A stretch of 64,000 bases of DNA from NCBI GenBank assembly GCA_009823505.1, contig VZQC01007129.1, positions 1,260,240 to 1,324,239 on the forward strand. The letters run 5' to 3'. The position numbers were made by a program, and so were the translations under genes. Each line of letters starts with the position of its first letter. Position 1 is the first letter of the stretch. The notes under the pieces are model-generated. The model did no database searches. It was not told the DNA's origin and saw nothing but the letters and a program-made list of their open reading frames with translations. This DNA comes from Rhizomys pruinosus. Its lineage: Eukaryota > Chordata > Mammalia > Rodentia > Spalacidae. This document shows positions 23,346 through 35,035 of this stretch, one piece after another.

Positions 23346-24494
23346 TGCACTCTCTAGACTCAAGGACCTATCCCCTGCCTGGGTGAGCAAGGATTTTCTA
23401 TTTGCATATCAAAGCTCACCTCCAGGTGTTCCGTCTGGGGTGTGCTTCTAGGGACTTGCATTGTCTCTCCTAGGTGGGGACGCTGAGTTCTGATCCTTGC
23501 ACTTGGTGCTCTGAGCCATTACCAGTCTGCTCTGTAACTACATGAGCTCTTACAGAGGGTTGGATGACAGTGTGAGGTGGGGACCTTACTTTACCTCTCT
23601 GTGCCCCTTAGCACTTAGTGCAGGGGTGGGAGCATGGTTTCCCCCACCTCCTCCAGCCCCAGGATGACTAACACAAAGGAACAAGGTCAAGTGTGCAAGT
23701 GGCAAATGGTGACAGCTCAGTGAGTGCTGGCCATTTCTGCTGAGTGTGTGTTCAGTGACTGTTTCTCTGAGGATTAGCGTTAAAAGGTCGTTTGATCATT
23801 AGGTAGGACACTAGGCTGGGAAGACCAGTACAGTGCCAACCTCTCCAGTCTAGCCTCTCACCCAGTGCCTTTTCCCCCATGGTGAACCAAACTAGCTTTG
23901 CTGCCTCCTGAATGAGAGAGATGGAAGAATATGGTCAAAGGAGCATTTTGTCTACCAGGAAGGGGCATGGCAGTCTCCTGGTGCAGGAGACACCCTGGGC
24001 TGGCTTGGAGGATGGACTTGAGAGGGGGTGTCTAGAGCTCAGGATGACAGGGATGGTGCTGTAGCAAGAGTTCAGGAGGAGGAGCAACAGGGTTTTCTAT
24101 AGAGCGAGAGGGAGAGGAACAGGAGCTAGGTCTATCCACGTTGGGAGGACAGAAGGATGGGGCCCAGGAGTCTAGTGGGGCAGCTGTGTCCTCCCAGCAA
24201 CTCATCAGAACCCAGAACCCAGAGGAAGGCATGGTTCTGATAAGGGCTTGCAAATGGATGAATGAACACATGAATGCACGAGTTGGTTCCACAGACCAGG
24301 CGGGGTCTGTGGGAACAGATAGACACTGGCATTAGCTGAGCCACTCCCTGTGCCTGGTGCTCTGCAGGCTTCTGTTCATGACTCCTCTTGCCAGCTTAGG
24401 CAGGAGCTGGCTTTGCACAGAGTGAGCTTCCTCTGTGTCGCTCAGGCATTGCTCAGGGTTCTCCCAACCACACAGTGACTTTGTCACCTGTGGA
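23346..24494. other. Non-coding sequence 3' of Hrh2
   Basis: No gene recognised. It may hold 3' untranslated or downstream exons of alternative Hrh2 transcripts, which I cannot identify. Confidence 0.35.
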
Positions 24495-24500
24495 TTTATT
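24495..24500 (-). terminator. Candidate Hrh2 polyadenylation signal (AATAAA)
   Basis: TTTATT on the plus strand gives AATAAA on the minus strand, the first canonical hexamer I find downstream of the Hrh2 stop codon, about 755 bases away. Inference only; the real 3' end may use another site. Confidence 0.3.
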
Positions 24501-24639
24501 GAGATCCTATTCTGATTCTGCCACACTTCCCAGCCTGGACAAGTCTTCGAGGTGGAATCCATTTTCCTCCCTCTTGTGTCTCTCGTACTCCATACATCCA
24601 ATGTTCTGCAGGATTTTCTTTTTCTTTATGAGAATTTGC

Positions 24640-24905
24640 TTTCTTCTCTCTCCCCTCCCAGGAGCACTTACTGCCTCCCAGCTGTCACTCTGCTGGCCCA
24701 CATGCCCTCTACACAAAGCCCTGATCTGCTGACCACAGCCTTCTTTCCAAGGCTTAAATATACTAAGGCTATCCCTGCTAGCTCCTGTGCCTCCCCTTCC
24801 CCAAACTCTACAGCACAATGCCTACATTCTCGGCCCTACTTCAAGGCCCAACCTTCCCAGCTCTCATCCTATTTCATCCTTTCTTGAGCATTTCCAGAAC
24901 AAGAG
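24640..24905 (+). mobile_element. L2-like fragment
   Basis: Pyrimidine-rich text ('cactctgctggcccacatgc', 'cttcaaggcccaaccttccc', 'atttcatcctttcttgagca') follows the 3' end of L2. Diverged. Confidence 0.4.
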
Positions 24906-25255
24906 CTGATTTGCACATGGCTCTTTGAGTGCTCTGCAGAGGATACAGTTGAACACTCGTCACTCCTAAGTCATAGAGCTGGGCTTCATACTTTGGGATT
25001 CTGATTGGAAAGGCAACTTAGTTAGAAAGAAGGGCCTCTCGGCTCCAGAGTCAGGAGCTTACTGTCATGGTCCCAGCTGAGTGGCCCTTGACCTTCAACA
25101 TGGCCTATTTAAAATGAAGGTAAATGTTCTATCCTAGGGGAGCCATTAGGAGAATGAGAGAGCTGTCTGTAAAGTGCTTGTGAAGTGGTCTCAGCACATA
25201 AACCATCACCACCCACACAGATGGCCGTCTCAGGGCCTCTATCTGGCATGAAGGG

Positions 25256-26332
25256 TTACCTGTCTGGGGTTCCCTGGGGGACTGTGATTTCCATCCCACT
25301 CCATACTTGGAGTTTCAAGGGCTTCTCTTCTTGCCACCTGGCCTCTCGGCTTTGGCTCCTGGATAGAAGAGAGTTGTTCAACCTCAGGGAAGTTGTGTGG
25401 GCACTGTGGCTGGCAAGCTTGCAGCAGAAGAGCTGCTGGTAAGCTGTGCGGAAGTCTCTATTGAGGGCAGCGTACAGGATGGGGTTCAGGGCTGAGTTGG
25501 CGTATCCCAGCCACAGAACAATGGCTTCAATGACCTCATTGATGGCATCGTCCCCTCTGAGGCCGCGATAAACGAATGTGGTGAAGTAGGGAAGCCAGCA
25601 GAAGATGAAGGCTCCCATGACAGCAGCCAGCGTCACGGTGGCTTTGTGTTCTCTGATGCTGGCTGCCTTCCAGGGGCTGATGTGATTGATCCTCTTGGCC
25701 TGCTCCCTGGCAATCTTAAAGATGCGGTAGTAGGTGATGCACATGATGAGCAGAGGCAGATAGAAGGTGACCAGCCCATCCACCAGCGCATACACCTCGT
25801 TGACCTGCACTTTGCACTTGAGGGTGTCGTTGCCCCTGCTGGTCCCATCCCTGCTGTTCCACCCCAGGTGGATAGACAGAAAGGACAGGGTGATGGAAAT
25901 GACCCAAATGAAGACCAAAGAAATGGCAACTCTAACAGGGGTGACCAGCACAGGGTACCGCAGTGGGTCCGTGACGGCACAGTAGCGGTCCAGGCTGATC
26001 ATGAAGAGGTTGAGGATGGAGGCTGTGCACAGCATCACGTCCAGGCTGGTGTAGATGTTGCAGAAGACCTGGCCAAAGCTCCACTTGAAGGACAGCTGGT
26101 AGATGGCAGAGAAGGGCAGCACCAGGAGGCCAAGAAGCAGGTCAGTGACTGCCAGGGACACAATGAAGCAGTTGGTCAGAGTGCGGAGCCGACGGTTCAA
26201 GCCAACAGCCAGGCAGACAACCACATTGCCAGCAACAGTGACGAGGATGAGGAGGGTGAGGACCACACTGATGGTGACTCTGAATACAGTGGAATCCAGA
26301 CAACAGGAAGGGACTGTGTCATTGGGCTCCAT
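25256..26332 (-). CDS. Hrh2: Histamine H2 receptor (complete coding exon)
   Basis: A 358-residue class A G-protein-coupled receptor, one residue shorter than I recall for the human protein, in one uninterrupted exon. H2 receptors bind histamine at the plasma membrane and signal mainly through Gs to raise cAMP (gastric acid secretion, heart, brain, immune cells). Visible hallmarks: short N terminus with sequon N4-D-T; seven hydrophobic helices at about 20-44, 57-81, 92-113, 135-158, 181-204, 233-256 and 269-288; Asp98 in helix 3 for the histamine amine; DRY at 115-117; Asp185 and Thr189 in helix 5, the H2-type ligand pair; disulphide cysteines 91 and 173; CWLP at 245-248; NPILY at 283-287; Cys303-304 as likely palmitoylation site; Ser-rich tail. 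Start ATG at 26332-26330 gives the expected N terminus. No frameshift or stop. The CWLP residue 247 is Leu where I recall Phe in human. Confidence 0.98.
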   Translation of the reverse strand: MEPNDTVPSCCLDSTVFRVTISVVLTLLILVTVAGNVVVCLAVGLNRRLRTLTNCFIVSLAVTDLLLGLLVLPFSAIYQLSFKWSFGQVFCNIYTSLDVMLCTASILNLFMISLDRYCAVTDPLRYPVLVTPVRVAISLVFIWVISITLSFLSIHLGWNSRDGTSRGNDTLKCKVQVNEVYALVDGLVTFYLPLLIMCITYYRIFKIAREQAKRINHISPWKAASIREHKATVTLAAVMGAFIFCWLPYFTTFVYRGLRGDDAINEVIEAIVLWLGYANSALNPILYAALNRDFRTAYQQLFCCKLASHSAHTTSLRLNNSLLSRSQSREARWQEEKPLKLQVWSGMEITVPQGTPDR

Positions 26333-26996
26333 CCTGGGACCCTGAGGCTTCTGCGCTCACCCCTTGGCAGTGCCACTTCTCAACCACTGGCTTCAGGCTC
26401 CCAACAAAGCCAAAGGAAAGGGTTCAAGTTGGGAGGTTTCCGTGGCTGGCCCAATGTCGTTCTTCTAGGACTAGATCAAGCAATTCCTTATGTAGTGCAG
26501 GACAAGAGTCAGAATGAAGTAAGGCAAGGCCAGCTTCATGGCTCAAACTCCAGTCATCAGCTGGTCACCCAGGCCAGCTTCCTCCCAGGTTTGTGGTAGG
26601 TGTCCACCATCTAGGTTTCATATGGAGATGGAAACCGTAGGGCACGTGCCTTGGGGGGCTTTGGTTTTACATGGAAGGGATCACAGGCGTATCCTGTCAT
26701 GTCATTTTTCCATGGCTAGTACCCGTTCCTATCCATGAGATAAGGTCAAGGACTGTTCATCTTCCTCTCTGGGTCATATGGAAGGCAGGAGCTGAAAACA
26801 CAAAGGTTGAACGTTGAGCTCTTGGGAACTAGACCAACAGTGTGATCTGGTTCAAGATGAGTTCTTCTAGACCTCCATGACTCGACAAGAAACCAGGAGA
26901 CATGGGCTCTTGTTTAGGTGCCTTAGGAAAGACAGAGGCAGTTGGGATTCATGTGGGAAGGAGAAGGGGGCCAGGATGAAAGCTATGACACACGTT
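26333..26996 (-). other. Hrh2: Probable 5' untranslated part of the Hrh2 coding exon
   Basis: Immediately upstream of the start codon on the minus strand. The best-looking splice acceptor I see is at 26997-26998 (CCTTCCAGCTTTTTCTCACAG just before 26996), which would give about 664 bases of 5' UTR in this exon. Weaker acceptors exist nearer the ATG. Exon limits are inference. Confidence 0.35.
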
Positions 26997-27015
26997 CTGT
27001 GAGAAAAAGCTGGAA

Positions 27016-27211
27016 GGGCAGTCTAGAACCTAACCGGACCTGCATTCATCTGCTCCTGCTGGCTGGGCAGTCTAGAACCTAACCGGACCTGCATTCATCT
27101 GCTCCTGCTGGCTGGGCAGTCTAGAACCTAACCGGACCTGCATTCATCTGCTCCTGCTGGCTGGGCAGTCTAGAACCTAACCGGACCTGCATTCATCTGC
27201 TCCTGCTGGCT
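27016..27211. repeat. 49-bp tandem repeat, 4 identical units
   Basis: GGGCAGTCTAGAACCTAACC starts at 27016, 27065, 27114 and 27163. The four copies are identical over the unit, so the expansion is recent or homogenised. It begins 18 bp upstream (minus sense) of the candidate Hrh2 acceptor. Confidence 0.97.
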
Positions 27212-28440
27212 GCTGATGGCTGACCCCACTGGTAGGTATTGAGTATCTATTGATAAATTAGACAATGAATGATTGGATAAAGAAATGCAATAAATTTACT
27301 CTTATAATGTGTCAAGAACACTCTAACTTAGTGTCAGCCTTTTCAGAGGAAGGACCAGGGACCTTGGACTCTGCTCTGTAGCTGCATCAGACCATGAGCA
27401 AAGGGATGGACATGGAAAGGTGGATTTCATATCTTCTACTATAAAATTGTCTTGATCTTTTTCCCACAATGATTTAGAAACCATTCTTATCTCCTGTACG
27501 ACAGCAGGAGGAGGGCCAGACTTAGCCTGTATCTTGTCACCTGCTGTCCCTGTGGTTTGTCAACCCCCCTTGCTCAATGCTCAACATCTATTTCTAACTC
27601 TTAACATGATCCTCGAGGACTATAATCCTGTCCCCATCTGGTCGGCTGGTACAGAACTCACCTGATCCTGGTGGCTACACAGTGGCTGGTGGCAGTTTTC
27701 AGCCAGTCTATGACATTTCAGCATTCCAGGGACTCCTCACCTCGCTCCCTTCTTCCTCCCTTCCCTCTTCCTTTCTTCTTTCCTACTGCAAATGCCACTC
27801 AACACTTGGCTGTACACACAATTCTTCTTGATTAATTAAGAGCTCCTGGTCTCCAGATCACCTCCCGAGTCCCTTCCAGCGATGACAGTTTCCAGTAGAT
27901 GATCAGACCGTGGGGTGGGTCTTTTGTACACGGCCTTCCTGGTCTGTCAGCAAGTAGCCAGCAGGGTCTCCGGAGGATGGCGGCTGTGGAGATCTAAAGG
28001 ACAGTGGGACCCTCTCAGCAGCAGCAGCAGCTCTCGATGGGGCATAAATTCTGCCTCTCTTGGGCTCTTGCCTGGATAAGTTCTGCAACCTGAATAGAGA
28101 TGCACCATTTAATCCTAACGGCTGTGCTGGAGCAGGGCTCAGGGCTCCCCACTACCTTCTGCTGCTCCAGCTGGCTCAGCCTCTCAGCCCTATGATCTGG
28201 GCCTCTGGGTGTTATTTTTAGACAGTCTTTTCATTACATAAATAACCCAAACAGCATGGGTCTCGCCACCACACTTAATTAACTTTGAAGGGCTAGCAAT
28301 AAGGATCTATATTTTTGATAAAAAATTTTCTTTGCATTCCTTTATAGTGAGGTCTACTGATTTTGGCATTAGGCTTATATTTAAGTTAATATTTGGTAGA
28401 GTTTTACAGTCTAAGTGAGCTTTATCAGTGTAATTAGAAA
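27212..28440. other. Putative Hrh2 intron; possible regulatory element
   Basis: No repeat of note. 28090-28300 carries a MEF2-type site CTAAAAATAA (minus strand, 28212-28221) and TTAATTAA at 28275-28282; another TTAATTAA lies at 27832-27839. The low-repeat, AT-rich character suits a conserved element but is not proof. Confidence 0.35.
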
Positions 28441-28600
28441 TTCCCTCCCTCCCTCCATGTCCCCCTCTTTCCTTGTTCTTGCCGTTTTTACCTCCCTCCC
28501 TTCGTCCTTCCTTCCTTCCTTCCTTCCTTCCTTCCTTCCTTCCTTCCTTCCTTCCCTCCCTCCCTCCCTCTCTCTCTCCTCTCCCTTCTTGTCTCCTTCC
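28441..28600. repeat. (CCTT)n / (CCCT)n tract
   Basis: Pyrimidine tetranucleotide run, most regular at about 28505-28555, passing into CCCT and CT repeats. Confidence 0.95.
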
Positions 28601-29514
28601 TTTCCTCTTGTTTTCTTTATCAGTTTTCTTTTCCGAGGCCCCCTGGTGCACTGGAGCGCTTCAGTACTGGGGGTGCAGCACAGATGAACAGCTCTGACTC
28701 CTTGTGGAGGTTTTTATTTCTTTTTTTCTCTTTCAGGAACCACACTTCTGCTGTATTTCTATTTAAAGCTCAGCTTCTCAAAAGTTTTTGGTGAGCATTC
28801 TGAAGGCAGGGGTTTCTGAGAACTAGTTCCAGCCTACCCTGTGAGTGGAGTGGTCACCCTGGAGGGTCGTATCATCTGCTTGTGGAGCAATTTCCACAAG
28901 TTCCCTTTTGCCTACAAGAATCTTTCTTGTCACCATGGTGGCTTATGAAAAAGACACTTTTTTGAACTTGCCTTTCAAATGCCAAAGTAGTGTCCCCATA
29001 GCATACAGGGAATGCCAACTATCTGAGCTGTCATATAGCCAAGCCCTTAGAGCCCAGAGGTGGCTGCTGTGATGTTTGGTTGGATAGGGCCTTCCCTGCT
29101 GTCTCTGTCCCCCACATGCACACGACCCTGGAACTCCTTTTCTCCATATTTCTTAATGGATGTCTCTTTGGGGCTTAGATTCAACCAATTCTTTTGGTTG
29201 TTGCCCAGCCTGGGGCAATGCAGCTACAGATCTGTGACAATAGTATCTGTGTGTTGGCAGATTTACAAGTGGCAACCTATGGGAACCACATGAACTTCTA
29301 CACGAAGTAACAGACCCCTGAACTGTGGCACATCTGTACTGAATCACCATCCTGCTACGTGACATTTCACATGGCAGATAAAATATCACTGAATTCTCAG
29401 AACAACCCAAGCAATGAGAGAAAGTGTCTCCTTTTACCACTGAGGCGTCTGTGGACAAAGGTCCACCTTATGCCATTCCTTTGATAACTGGCAGAGCCTG
29501 GATTCAAAATCAGT
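28601..29514. other. Non-coding spacer with a MIR trace
   Basis: No gene recognised. 29365-29480 ('aattctcagaacaaccca', then 'ttttaccactgaggcgtctg') is MIR-like. Confidence 0.4.
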
Positions 29515-29608
29515 GTCATGATTTGGATAAATGTCCTCCACAGGGGTGGGGGTGAGGTGAAGGGGGGCATTAAGAGGTAGGGTCTAGAGGGAGGAAGTCA
29601 GGTCATTT

Positions 29609-29661
<53 letters not shown>

Positions 29662-29842
29662 CTCTCTCTCAGCTGCCATGAGGTAAGCAGACCTTCTCTG
29701 CCATAATGTACCATGCTGACACAGGCCCAAAAGACTATGGGCTGAAACTCCTGAGCTGTGAGCTAAAATAAACTTATTTCCTCATTGTTTACCTCAGAAA
29801 CTTTGTCACAGTGATGGAAAGATGACTGATATCACAGTCAAG
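29515..29842 (+). mobile_element. MaLR-type LTR with internal (CT)n
   Basis: Begins 'gtcatgatttggataaatgt', contains 'cattaagaggtagggtctag' and 'agctgccatgaggtaagcag', the AATAAA at 29767-29772 in 'gagctaaaataaacttattt', and ends near 'gatggaaagatgactgata'. This is the layout of a solo ERVL-MaLR LTR. A (TC)n tract at 29612-29670 has grown inside it. No viral coding sequence is present. Confidence 0.65.
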
Positions 29843-30579
29843 TTCCTTTGGCCTGTCCTTGGTGTGCATTCTTTGATCAGACTTTACATGTTGCCACCTA
29901 TATCTTACCATTCATTCACCTGTCATCTATGCATGCATGCTTGTGTCCACCCACATTTCCTATTACCCATTTAATTCATGGAAGATATGAATACAGGGTG
30001 TGTGTGTGTGTGTGTGTGTGTGTCTGAATGGACATACAAGAGTGGGTTTATGAGTTTATAGTGAACATTTACAAGCAGTCAAGGAAAGCTGAACACTCAG
30101 AGAGCATACACAACATCTTGCTAAGTCTTCAAGCAGTTTTGGAAAGGTCTACTCTATCTTCTTCCTTCTGTGTATGTGTGAGAAAGATGAAATCAGCCAC
30201 TTCCGTTCCCACTTCTCAGGCCGCCCACAAACGCTTTAGTTGCATGTTTTACTACTTCCCTTTGGCCATGTCCTAGCTTGGCCTTAATACCACGGAAGAG
30301 GCCCTTTCTGGAGAATTTATTCATCAGAGCACAGTCTCTCCTCCCCTTGCCAGTAACCGCCACCTTAAGGAACAGCCGGCCTGCTGTGTGCCTCCTCCCA
30401 AGCAGCCTCTGTGTGCAGCCCTCAGGAGCGGCTGCAGCCAGGGCCTCAAGACGTCTCTGTGTGCATGTTAAACCCACTCGACCATCATGCTGGGCTCTAT
30501 GTGGCCAAGTCTGTTCTGGTCAGTTCCCACGGCTGCTCTCAGTTGTCTCAGCACAGACTCTTGGCTGGGCACCCAAGGC
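29843..30579. other. Non-coding spacer
   Basis: Includes a (TG)n run at 29998-30023. No gene recognised. Confidence 0.4.
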
Positions 30580-30905
30580 TCTTAGTGACCTGGTCCTATC
30601 TTCCTTTTCAGTCTTAGCTCCTGCCTGCTGGCTGAGTGCCCTTTGTGCCCGACTCCACTCAGAGCTATGGTGGTATTTACTTTCTCCTGGTTCTGAAAGT
30701 CCCAGGTCGCTCTGATGCTGTGCTGTTGTGTGTGCTGTCCCCTGCCTGGGCGTCCTCTGTCCTTAGTCTGGGACGCTCTTATTCTTCTTTCAAGGTTGGG
30801 CCTCCCAGTGCTTCTCCAGGAAGTCGACAGAGGTCATTTCTCCATTCCTCTCACTTCTCACCTGTCCTGGCTAGAGCTCCTATGCAAAGTTCTTGTGGGG
30901 ACAGA
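30580..30905 (+). mobile_element. L2 LINE 3' fragment
   Basis: 'cccctgcctgggcgtcctct', 'ttattcttctttcaaggttg', 'cttctccaggaagtcgacag' and 'ggtcatttctccattcctc' follow the L2 consensus order. Confidence 0.6.
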
Positions 30906-31474
30906 GTTCATGGGAACTTCCTTCCCGGAGAGGTATTGGGTGACTTGCCATCTGACCTGTCTCCCCAGAAATTGAGCTAGGGTAATGTCTGGAGCACTAT
31001 TGCTGTCTGCCTCAGGACATGGAGGGTGGAGGGCAAATCTGGGTTAGTCTGATGCCTCAACTTCTACCAGGCTGCTCCTAACCCAGAGCTCCCAGGAGAA
31101 ATGCTACAGGCTGTCCCTTCTGCTGTTCAGAAAGAGGGGGCGCCATCTAGGAAAGCAGCCATGCTGGACCAGTCCCACCAGATCAAGCTGGGCCTGCTGC
31201 TTTGTCTTCAGTGGGAGGTGGAGTAGGTGCTCTCCTCGCCTGCAGGGCCAGGCAGGAAGTTGACCTGGTGTGCAAGCAGCCAGCGATGTGGGGGACTGGA
31301 GACCCATGTTCTCCCTCAGAGGTGCACATTTCCTGCACTAACTTACAACAGGAAAGGAACATGTGACTCCTCGGAGAGCCTTTCAGTTAAGTGTAACTGA
31401 AACAGCAACCCTGTGATGTAGGTGTTAAGAGTCTCATTCTAGAAAAATACTCCGGGAAGTGGAAGGAAGGCAAC
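30906..31474. other. Non-coding spacer
   Basis: No gene recognised. A MIR-like trace lies at 31375-31445 ('gcaaccctgtgatgtaggtg'). Confidence 0.4.
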
Positions 31475-31655
31475 GTTGGACAGCTGGGGGCAGGGCTGAC
31501 AGAAAGGAATCCAGTGTTGGACAGCTGGGGGCAGGGCTGACAGAAAGGAATCCAGTGTTGGACAGCTGGGGGCAGGGCTGACAGAAAGGAATCCAGTGTT
31601 GGACAGCTGGGGGCAGGGCTGACAGAAAGGAATCCAGTGTTGGACAGCTGGGGGC
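31475..31655. repeat. 41-bp minisatellite, about 4.3 units
   Basis: CAGCTGGGGGCAGGGCTGAC recurs at 31481, 31522, 31563 and 31604, with a partial copy at 31645. Units after the first are identical. Confidence 0.97.
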
Positions 31656-32777
31656 TCTGCTTCCCGTATGGTGACTTCAGAGCATCTGGCCTTGAGTGAC
31701 GAAGGTGTCTTGGACTGACACTTCTTCACTCAGTGGATATGAAATGAAGAGAGTAAGGGAACCGAGACCTTGGGTGCCTCACGTGCCCACGGCATCTTTA
31801 TTCGGCTCCCAAGTGTCTCAATCCATGAATGCCCCATACATTTCCTGAGTGCCCTCCAGGTGCAGACCCTGTGCTGGGGTCTTGGGATAGAGCAGCGAGC
31901 AGACACAGATGGAGTAGGGGCAAGGGAGGGGGATGAAATTTAGAAGCCATGATGGAGATCTTGCTTATTTGATTGTAGCTGTACCAAGTTCTCTGCAGGG
32001 ACATGGAGGGGGCCACAGGGGCTTCCCCAAAGAAAACAGAAATGAGGGAACTGAGGGAAAATGGGGGACAAGCAGGTCCCACTTGGAGAGGAGGCATCCA
32101 CAGGAGCCTGAAAGGCAACCAGTGGTCTTAACTAGCAGGCAAGGGAAGCTTCTGACAGGGGCAGAGGTCTGTGAGCAGAGCATCTGCAATTGGGAAGGAA
32201 GGAAGGGGACCCTGGGTCTCCATCCTCCTGCTGCCACTGATGGCACCTGAGAGTATGTGAGCAGGTCCTCACGGCCATGCTAGGCACGGCAGCAGCCGGT
32301 CAGACACCGATGCCACTGGGTCTCCGGAGGGCAGCTCATTCCATAAGCCACATATTCTCAGACCATCGTTTCTGTGTTTGGCCAGTTCAGCGTGCCACCT
32401 GCCAATACGGTGAGGGAGAGAAGGAGCAGCACCAAATGGACTCCAGAAGCAGGGAGCTGTGACTTGTACTATTCATGGAAGAAGACAAAGGCTCCCAAGC
32501 CTCCTATGTGGTGATTAGCAAGGTGACCAAGGCTCAGAGGGTTATGGCTGAAGTGTCTCTCATTCCACTTAGAGAAGTGTCTCTCATTCCACTTAGAGCT
32601 GCCAGGAAATACTGAAGAAATGCTGGTGACCCATTTGGGGTCACAGTTGAGGTCTGAGGTAAGGGCCAGATGAAAATGACATAGCAGATGTCATACCTCA
32701 GCACAGGGCTGGGCAATAAAGACTGACTGGGTTAAAGAGACCCTGAAGAAGGAGCTGTGTGTATGGAAAGCTCTGAG
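31656..32777. other. Non-coding spacer
   Basis: No gene recognised. A 24-bp direct duplication (AAGTGTCTCTCATTCCACTT plus AGAG) lies at 32551-32598. Confidence 0.4.
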
Positions 32778-33168
32778 TGAGTGTGTGTGTGTGTGTCTGT
32801 GTGTGCGTGTGAGTGTGAGTATATATGTGGACATTTATGATTGTGAGCAAGTGTGTTCATTTGTGTGTGTGAATGTGCATGTGAGTACGTGCATGTGTAT
32901 GTGCATGTGTGTATGTGCATGTGTGTTTGTGAGTATGGGCATGTGTGTGAGTACATGCATGTGTTTGTGCGTGTGAATGTGTGTGCATGAATACGTGTTT
33001 GTGTGAGTGTGAGTACATGTGTGTACATTTGTGGATGTGAATGTAAGTGTATATGCATGTGTGTGATTCCATGCATATGTGTGTGAATACAGACATGGGT
33101 GTTTGTGTGAGTACACATGTATGTTGTGTGAGTTCATGTGCATGTGTGTGTGTGTGTGTGTGTGTGTA
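32778..33168. repeat. Degenerate (TG)n-rich tract, about 390 bp
   Basis: Alternating purine-pyrimidine sequence made of TG, GCATG, GAGTG and ATGTG words with perfect (TG)n at both ends. Frames of Cys/Val or His/Thr repeats are by-products. Confidence 0.92.
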
Positions 33169-33254
33169 CTCCCAAGTATAAATGTACATTTGAGGAAGGC
33201 AGCATTTTCTTGGATGTGGAAGCCCCTATCAACATCGTTATTATTGAGATTAAT

Positions 33255-33365
33255 TAGTTACTTATTTTGAGATGAGTGTGTTGGTCTGTTGCCCAGGCTG
33301 TCTTCAAACTCAGTGCTCAAGCCATCTTCCTGCTGCAGTCTGCTGAGTGGGTGGGTTACCAGTGA
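33255..33365 (-). mobile_element. Old B1/7SL-type monomer, minus orientation
   Basis: 'ttgagatgagtgtgttggtc', 'tgcccaggctgtcttcaaac', 'aagccatcttcctgctgcag' follow a reversed B1/FLAM-like monomer, heavily mutated. Confidence 0.5.
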
Positions 33366-34924
33366 GAGCCACATTAAAAGCATACAGGTATGCTTCCGGT
33401 AATTTGTTCTGGGGTCTGCCCAACACTGTATGTTTCAGCTTAACAGTCTACACAGGGACTGTGAGGAAGGCACTGTCCAGATTGGCTTAGATTGCCTGTG
33501 CAGATGTGGGTGGGGTGGAGGGTGGGCATGCTGCACTTGTGCCTCTGGGAGGGAATGGGTAGCCAGGTCAGTGTCATCTTCCCTTGTGAACCTTTCTGTC
33601 TCCTTATCCTGCTTAAGTGTCATCTACTCAAAACCTAATAGTCGTATGATTTGCTTCAGGGGAAGTGAGGGGCAGGTAGAGGGAAAAGAATGTCAGAAGT
33701 GAAAGGAGGTGACGAGGTCTGTTAGGAGTGGGGTGGACCCAGAGCCAGAATGGGCTCCAGGGCAGGGCTGGGACTGCTTTCTAAGGAGTCCACTGTCCCC
33801 ACACTCACAGTCCCCAAAGCCACTCTCCTTCATGGCATGAACAGGACTTGCAGTCAGACTGTTAAACACTCTATGCCATGCCCTGGCAAAGGTTCCCCCA
33901 TCATTAGGGTAAAAATGATACCACTTGCCATACCAGCCTTTTCCAGGCTTTCCAGCTGATTGCCAGGAGGAAAACAGCTGAGATGGGTGCTTGGAAGTCT
34001 GGATTTGCTTCCGAGGGCACAGGGTGTCACTGATCAGGTTCAAGATCCTCTAGGAAGCAGACAGCAGGTATGGGGATCCAGATTTGAACACCATCAATGA
34101 GGCTCTTCCTGCCAGGACTTAGCGTAGACAAAAATGCTTATAGTTAGCCTGGGGCTGTATACTGACTCATGTAATCTCTGAACAATTTTCTCAGGCAAGG
34201 GATTTTTTTCTTTTCCCCACTTTTGGAAGGCAAAATTCAATGCCTAGAAGACTGCAGTGGCCCAAATGCTCAAAGTCAGGAAGACCAGTCAGGATTTGCC
34301 ACGAGAGCTCCTACTTTCAGCTGCTTTGTACTTATATTGTCCACTGACAAAGGCTGCTTGGCCAGACTGTCTGTGCATTTGCAATGCAAGGCGCCCCCCT
34401 TCCTGGAAATCATGTTCACCAGTATCTTTCCTTCTCAAGGTGAAAGTTCTGGATACTTCCTCATATATGGGGGCCTGAGCATTTGGTCACCACCCTCATG
34501 GCAGGAAGACCTCTGGTGGGAGCTCTTCCTAGAGAGAAGGCCCAGCCTTGCAGGGGGGCAGGGGAGGGGTGGCTCCCCTCTGTCTCTTCTGGGCACTGTG
34601 GTCCTAAAGCAGAGCTGGCTTCTGTTTAATCTCGGGTCCTCTTGCTCCACGCCTTGCAGAGACCCCTCAGCACAGGCTGAAAGGGGAGTTTATCTGGACA
34701 TCATCTGGAGTTTGGGGCTGTAGCGGCTTTTCCCTGGTGGAAAAGAGCCTTGCTACCCCTTAGCCAGGCATCCACCAGCCCAGAGCAGGTGGTAGGGCAA
34801 AGTGGTCTCTCTAGCACGATGTGATAGATGAATCATAGTGAGAGAGAAGGACAGCTGGACTGGAAGCCAGAACTCAACCATTCCAGTGTGCCTGGCAACT
34901 GCAGGTGGCACTAATACATCTGTT
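33366..34924. other. Non-coding spacer
   Basis: No gene recognised, no clear recent repeat. Confidence 0.4.
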
Positions 34925-35035
34925 GCAGGGATGATTATCGTTGCCACTTGACAGGTAATGAAACCGAGCCTCACGAGAGCAAGTCACTTGTCTAAAGCCA
35001 CATAACTGGTGAAGAAATAGGCAGGACTTTGACCA
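34925..35035. mobile_element. MIR fragment
   Basis: 'aatgaaaccgagcctcacga', 'gagcaagtcacttgtctaaa' and 'gccacataactggtgaagaa' fit the reverse MIR core closely. Confidence 0.65.

Noticed and set aside
25646..26599. 317-codon plus-strand frame opposite Hrh2
   Set aside because: Antisense shadow of a GC-rich receptor exon; no recognisable protein content.
28307..28697. Lys/Glu/Gly or Pro/Ser repeat frames
   Set aside because: Produced by the (CCTT)n tract.
29515..29842. Endogenous retrovirus with genes
   Set aside because: Only a solo LTR-like sequence; no internal coding region or second LTR nearby. The same is true at 57681-58026.
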